Assembly (NCBI GenBank): GCA_036278715.1
Contig: DASUKN010000103.1
Coordinates: 1-11,152 of the forward strand
From: Udaeobacter sp025935755
GTDB lineage: Bacteria; Verrucomicrobiota; Verrucomicrobiia; Chthoniobacterales; UBA10450
Length of the DNA: 11,152 bases
Reading direction: 5' to 3'
Positions 7,138-11,152 of the stretch are shown piece after piece; positions within the stretch are counted from its first letter, which is position 1; the number at the start of each line of letters is the position of its first letter. The notes under the pieces are model-generated. The model was given only the letters and a program-made list of their open reading frames with translations, was not told the DNA's origin and did not search any database. The translations under genes were made by a program, and so were the position numbers.

Positions 7138-10100
7138 ATGCCCGAGTTCCAGGACATACAGCAAAAGCTCGCAGCTGCGCGCGCCGCCCAGCAGTCGGCA
7201 AAAAGCTCGCTGTTCCAGACGACCGAGGAGTTGAAGCGCGTCCGAACGATGCTGGAACAATCGGAACGATGGTTCAATCCTAACGACCGGCGAGCGATTG
7301 TTGAACGCCGCGAACTCGAGCGGCGCAAGGAAACTCTGGAAGGGCTCCAGCGGGAACAACAAAACGGTTTCCAGAGAGTTAACGCTCAATTGTCAGACCT
7401 GCTCCCAGGTTTTTGGGAGACGTGGAGCGATCCGCGTCAGCACGCGGGCCAAATGGATGACAACATTCCTGTGGCTCTGTTCCCGCTGCGGTTAGAAACA
7501 CGATTTAAGACTGTTACCGGCCGCGACGAACAACAACAACAGCAGCTGTGGGTGCGTATTTATCCCGATGAATGTCTCGTGGACACCTACGAGGAATTGC
7601 TCTCCGAGACCGAGCTCTACAGCGGGCGCATTTTCTGGCGCGAATATTTTCGCGCAGCCGGGGCTGAAGAAGACGAGCGCGCGGCGTGGCGGGGATTGGT
7701 AGCCAGTCACGGCTCGGGCCGAGCGACCTGGATCGTAAAAAAATTCCGGCCGTTAAACCCACTCATGCCAGGGGATCCGGAGGGCGATCCCGCACTAGAG
7801 TTGAAGCCGCAGTCCAAAGTAACAGGCGATCTTATCCTTGTGGTAACCACCGACAGCGATCTGACGGCAGCGGAGAAAACAGCGTTGACGGATTTTTGGA
7901 CGGCGGTGTGGAAGGCCAACGGGGACAGCGATCTTGAAACATCCGCTCTGAACGACCTGCAAGGAGAAGTCGGGCCGGATCGCGCTAACGAACTGGTTGC
8001 GGAATTCGCTCCCTACAATTTAACCGAAAAACCTGCGGCGGGCTTCACGATCGAAACAACGGTGGTGCGAGTCGCATTTTTGTTTGTGCCTGACGACGAA
8101 GATGTAGGCGCAAAAACACGTTCCTGGATGAAAGCGGCTGAGGCGGAGCTTTTGCCCGAGCGCTTTGTGTTGCTTGGTTATCAGAAAGACGAGCAAGGTT
8201 ACAAGGAAGTACTGAGTGCATTGAGCGAGCCCGTCCAGACGCCGTTCGCTGTCAGCCCCGATCCGAACGCTGCTTCCGTGTCGCAATTCCAGTTCGATGA
8301 AAACGGGAACTTGATTGTCGGTGACGATCTCCGTTGGATGTTTGATTTCGACGAGGCCGTGCGACGCGGCATGGGATTTCGCATCGATCTCACACCGCAA
8401 CAGGCTGCGGGGTTCGATCGCCTGTTCGTTCTGGGAATTCGGCTCGGCTCTGACGCTGCCAAAGGCAAGACGGAACTGGAAACATTGTTTCAACATCATT
8501 ATTTCAGCCGGACAGGTTTCGCTTTCCTGCCGCAGGGTTCGCCAACAAACAATACCGACGATGGTGACTCGGCTTACACGCGCGGCGACGATGCAGACAG
8601 CAGCTACGATTCTGTTTTCAAAGGCAAAGCGCAGTTCGACGAGACGAGCGAGTGGCTGGATAAACGCGACGGACAATGGTTTGCGGAATCTTTGGGCATC
8701 GATTCTGATTGGTTGAAGCAAGTGCCGCACGCAGGCGGCGTCGATCAGGCCGAGGCGCGCGCCATGAATGTGGCGCTGTGGCCCGCAACACTCGGCTATT
8801 TCATGGACACATTGCTGCAGCCTGTTTTTAACGACGACGCCGTCTACTACACGCGCTGGTTTTTTAATCACTTCGTGAGCGGTCGCGGAATGGTGCCCGC
8901 CATTCGTATCGGGCGGCAACCGTACGGTATTTTGCCAACGTCCGCCTTCACGCGAATCCAATGGGTGTTTGGTCAGGACAAGCTTTCCTACACCGGCTAC
9001 TCGCAACGGTTTCAGGAACAACGCGGCACAGCTTTCAAAGATTGGCTTTGGAAATTCAAGCTCCTGCTTGATCAGCTGTACGGTATCTGGCGCAACCAAA
9101 GCGATTCGGTGGCGCGAGTTGGCGCGACGAACGGCGATCCACACCAGATGTTGCTCGACATCGTAGGATTGCACCCTGATTCGGTTGAATTTTACCAGCG
9201 TTACGCCAACACCAAAAAACAGGAGCACAACATCGCCGCCATCTGGCAGCTTTTCATCGCCTGGCAGACGCTTCCGGCGAATGAACTGCACAATGAAGCG
9301 TTTAATCTTCTGCAACTTCTCGGTTACACCGGGTTACAGACACCGCTCCTATTCGATCTGTTTTGGAAAGTCACAGCCAACCGTCTGAATGGACCCGTGA
9401 TCCAGGACGGTCCGCTGTCCGAGACAGAGCCGCTGCGCAATGTTACAACCAACGATCACAATTACATCGAATGGTTAGGCGAATGGGGCCGGGCTTCGTT
9501 CGATATCGTCCGGGTAGAGGACGGGTTTCGAGATAACAAGTGGCCCAACGCATTGTTATACGTGTTGCTCAAGCACGCTCTTGAGCTTGGCTATTACGAT
9601 GCCGGTGTTCGTCTTCTGGACGATGCCCAGTTGCTTGACGACCAGTCACGACGCGATCTCCGGAGCGAACCGTATTTCTTTCAAATCTCCACCGCGACAA
9701 CTGCAGCCGTGGCAGCGGGCCCAGGTAAGGAAAAGAGCCGGTACGAGTTGCTATACACACCTAACGAACGGGTCACGGGAGATAACCGCACACTTGTAGT
9801 CGATTATCTCACTCGCGGGATCGGCACGCTGTTTGCCACTCGTTATCTCACCGAACAACTCGATGCGCTGGAGTATCTCGCCCAAACACCAACAGCGCGG
9901 CTCGAACGCGTGTTCGCTGAGCACCTGGATTGCTGCACATATCGGCTGGACGCCTGGATGACTGGTCTCATCAATTTCCAACTGCAGTCCATGCGCTATG
10001 CACGTGGCGTCGAGCAGGAGGGCGAAGGAGTTAATTATCGCAAAGGAATCTATCTCGGCGCTTATGGATGGCTGGAAAACGTACGATCGGAAAACAAGGT

Positions 10101-11152
10101 GCTGACGCCGGTACGGTTGACAGGCGAGCTGGATGAAATTTTCAATGCTCAACAGCCCAAGGACCAAAACGTGCCGCTGATGCGCGATGATCAGAACGAA
10201 GGATACATTCACGCGCCGTCAGTCAATCATGCGGTAACTGCCGCCATTCTGCGAAACGGCTACATCTCAAACGCAACCCCCTCTCAGCCGGATCTGCTTA
10301 AGGTGAATCTTTCTTCGGAAAGAGTCCGGCTCGCCCTCGGCATTATCGAAGGAATTCGCAATGGCCAAAGCCTGGCAGCGTTGCTCGGTTATCAGTTCGA
10401 GCGCGGCCTGCACGATCGTTACAACTTCGCCGAATGCGATCAATTCATCTATCCGCTGCGGCTCCAATTCCCGCTTTACACGCAAGCGGAAGATCTGCCC
10501 GAAGGTGCGTCCATAGAAGCGGTGGAAGCGCGCAATGTCGTGAACGGAACCAACCTGATTCGTTACGTAAAGAACGCCGCGCCGGCGGACCAGAAATATC
10601 CCTTTGGTTTTCCCAACACAAAGTTGCCCGATGCAACGCCTGCGCAAAAGGACGCGATCAATGCTGAGATCGATCGGCTTTTGGATCTGTATGACGCCGT
10701 GAGCGATCTCGCCATTGCCGAGGGCGTTCATCAGATCGTCATGGGAAATTACGATAGGGCTGCGGCGACGCTGGATGCGTACGGTCAGGCGACGTTCCCG
10801 CCGGTGCCGGAAGTGGTGCAAACACCCCGGAGCGGAATTGCGTTAACGCAGCGCGTGGCTCTGCATTTCGAGACCGGCGTGGCTATTGGTCCCAACGACA
10901 ATCCGCGTGTCAAAGCGGAACCGGCAATGAATCGCTGGTTGAAGGATGTTTTGCCGCCCGCAACAAAACTGAGTTGCAAAGTAAATTACAAAGACGCCGC
11001 CACGAAAGCTGACAAACACACTTTTATCAACTTGGCCGACCTCGGCTTACGACCGATAGACCTGCTATATGTCATGGCGCCCGATAATCTACAGGCGCGC
11101 TCCGAACTGGAAGATCGCATTCGCGATGTGGTGTTGCGGGATGCCGCACTGA
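7138..11152 (+). CDS. Giant conserved hypothetical protein with helical N-terminus (at least 1338 aa, 3' end outside window)
   Basis: I read this frame codon by codon from ATG 7138 to the last base and found no stop, so at least 1338 residues are encoded and the gene runs off the window. An in-frame TAA at 7129-7131 makes ATG 7138 the first possible ATG. No Shine-Dalgarno is visible; the previous stop is two bases away, which points to translational coupling. Residues 4-88 are charged, Ala/Gln/Glu/Arg-rich and coiled-coil-like. Gln132-136 form a short Q run. The rest is soluble and mixed, with motif-like blocks: NVALWPATLGYFMDTLL (544-560), IRIGRQPYGILPTS (589-602), GLHPDSVEFYQRY (677-689), YRLDAW (935-940), GAYGWLEN (974-981), GYIHAPSVNHA (1022-1032), RVRLALGIIEGIRNGQ (1062-1077), LLGYQFERGLHD (1082-1093) and LADLGLRPIDLLY (1299-1311). 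I remember these as conserved in large uncharacterised bacterial proteins, without a known role. No signal peptide, membrane helix or catalytic motif is evident. Confidence 0.88.
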   Translation, partial: MPEFQDIQQKLAAARAAQQSAKSSLFQTTEELKRVRTMLEQSERWFNPNDRRAIVERRELERRKETLEGLQREQQNGFQRVNAQLSDLLPGFWETWSDPRQHAGQMDDNIPVALFPLRLETRFKTVTGRDEQQQQQLWVRIYPDECLVDTYEELLSETELYSGRIFWREYFRAAGAEEDERAAWRGLVASHGSGRATWIVKKFRPLNPLMPGDPEGDPALELKPQSKVTGDLILVVTTDSDLTAAEKTALTDFWTAVWKANGDSDLETSALNDLQGEVGPDRANELVAEFAPYNLTEKPAAGFTIETTVVRVAFLFVPDDEDVGAKTRSWMKAAEAELLPERFVLLGYQKDEQGYKEVLSALSEPVQTPFAVSPDPNAASVSQFQFDENGNLIVGDDLRWMFDFDEAVRRGMGFRIDLTPQQAAGFDRLFVLGIRLGSDAAKGKTELETLFQHHYFSRTGFAFLPQGSPTNNTDDGDSAYTRGDDADSSYDSVFKGKAQFDETSEWLDKRDGQWFAESLGIDSDWLKQVPHAGGVDQAEARAMNVALWPATLGYFMDTLLQPVFNDDAVYYTRWFFNHFVSGRGMVPAIRIGRQPYGILPTSAFTRIQWVFGQDKLSYTGYSQRFQEQRGTAFKDWLWKFKLLLDQLYGIWRNQSDSVARVGATNGDPHQMLLDIVGLHPDSVEFYQRYANTKKQEHNIAAIWQLFIAWQTLPANELHNEAFNLLQLLGYTGLQTPLLFDLFWKVTANRLNGPVIQDGPLSETEPLRNVTTNDHNYIEWLGEWGRASFDIVRVEDGFRDNKWPNALLYVLLKHALELGYYDAGVRLLDDAQLLDDQSRRDLRSEPYFFQISTATTAAVAAGPGKEKSRYELLYTPNERVTGDNRTLVVDYLTRGIGTLFATRYLTEQLDALEYLAQTPTARLERVFAEHLDCCTYRLDAWMTGLINFQLQSMRYARGVEQEGEGVNYRKGIYLGAYGWLENVRSENKVLTPVRLTGELDEIFNAQQPKDQNVPLMRDDQNEGYIHAPSVNHAVTAAILRNGYISNATPSQPDLLKVNLSSERVRLALGIIEGIRNGQSLAALLGYQFERGLHDRYNFAECDQFIYPLRLQFPLYTQAEDLPEGASIEAVEARNVVNGTNLIRYVKNAAPADQKYPFGFPNTKLPDATPAQKDAINAEIDRLLDLYDAVSDLAIAEGVHQIVMGNYDRAAATLDAYGQATFPPVPEVVQTPRSGIALTQRVALHFETGVAIGPNDNPRVKAEPAMNRWLKDVLPPATKLSCKVNYKDAATKADKHTFINLADLGLRPIDLLYVMAPDNLQARSELEDRIRDVVLRDAAL

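Larger units (their letters stand above)
2..11152 (+). other. Four-gene co-directional operon segment, incomplete at both ends
   Basis: All four genes are on the + strand with gaps of 6 bases (359-364), 3 bases (3785-3787) and 2 bases (7136-7137). There is no room for a promoter or terminator at any junction, so the genes should be on one transcript. Only one junction has a Shine-Dalgarno-like site, so ribosomes probably re-initiate after each stop. The promoter is expected upstream of the window and the terminator downstream. This is inference from spacing. Confidence 0.8.

Noticed and set aside
7531..7545. CAA/CAG run, a possible microsatellite
   Set aside because: Only five glutamine codons of mixed type; too short to be a phase-variable repeat and not of a length likely to slip.
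8020..9315. 431-residue open frame on the minus strand
   Set aside because: It lies entirely antisense to the giant gene starting at 7138, whose frame is intact and has motif-like protein sequence. The antisense translation is rich in Arg, Cys and His with no domain pattern, as expected for a shadow frame in GC-rich coding DNA.

Overview
The window is almost entirely coding and lies wholly on the + strand. It holds four consecutive genes with junctions of only 6, 3 and 2 bases, so it is very probably the middle of one long operon encoding very large proteins. None has a recognisable enzyme active site, an obvious N-terminal signal peptide, or any sign of a transposase, phage integrase, RNA gene or CRISPR array. 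No stretch over 300 bases lacks a gene, and I found no convincing promoter or terminator. Both ends of the operon lie outside the window.

Layout. (1) At the left edge is the 3' end of a gene (2-358) whose reading frame is open through the window start. (2) 365-3784 encodes a 1139-residue, beta-rich, glycine/hydrophobic protein that I match from memory to the uncharacterised DUF6603 type, with an extra C-terminal region. (3) 3788-7135 encodes a 1115-residue protein with two large soluble halves, proline-rich linkers and a central hydrophobic hairpin. (4) 7138 to the right edge encodes a giant protein of at least 1338 residues with a helical, coiled-coil-like N-terminus and no stop before the window ends. 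Several blocks in genes 3 and 4 look like strongly conserved motifs of families I remember only as 'hypothetical protein'. That is recollection, not a search result.

How they may work together. The tight spacing implies co-transcription and probably translational coupling, and the sizes suggest subunits of one large assembly. A reasonable inference is a multi-protein complex near the inner membrane, anchored by the hairpin of gene 3, with the DUF6603-like protein giving a long beta-structured body and gene 4 a large scaffold. The actual function is unknown.

Organism. Base composition is moderately GC-rich by eye, and the codon use is bacterial. The style would fit a soil or environmental bacterium such as Verrucomicrobiota or Acidobacteriota, but no marker gene in the window supports a firm taxonomic call.
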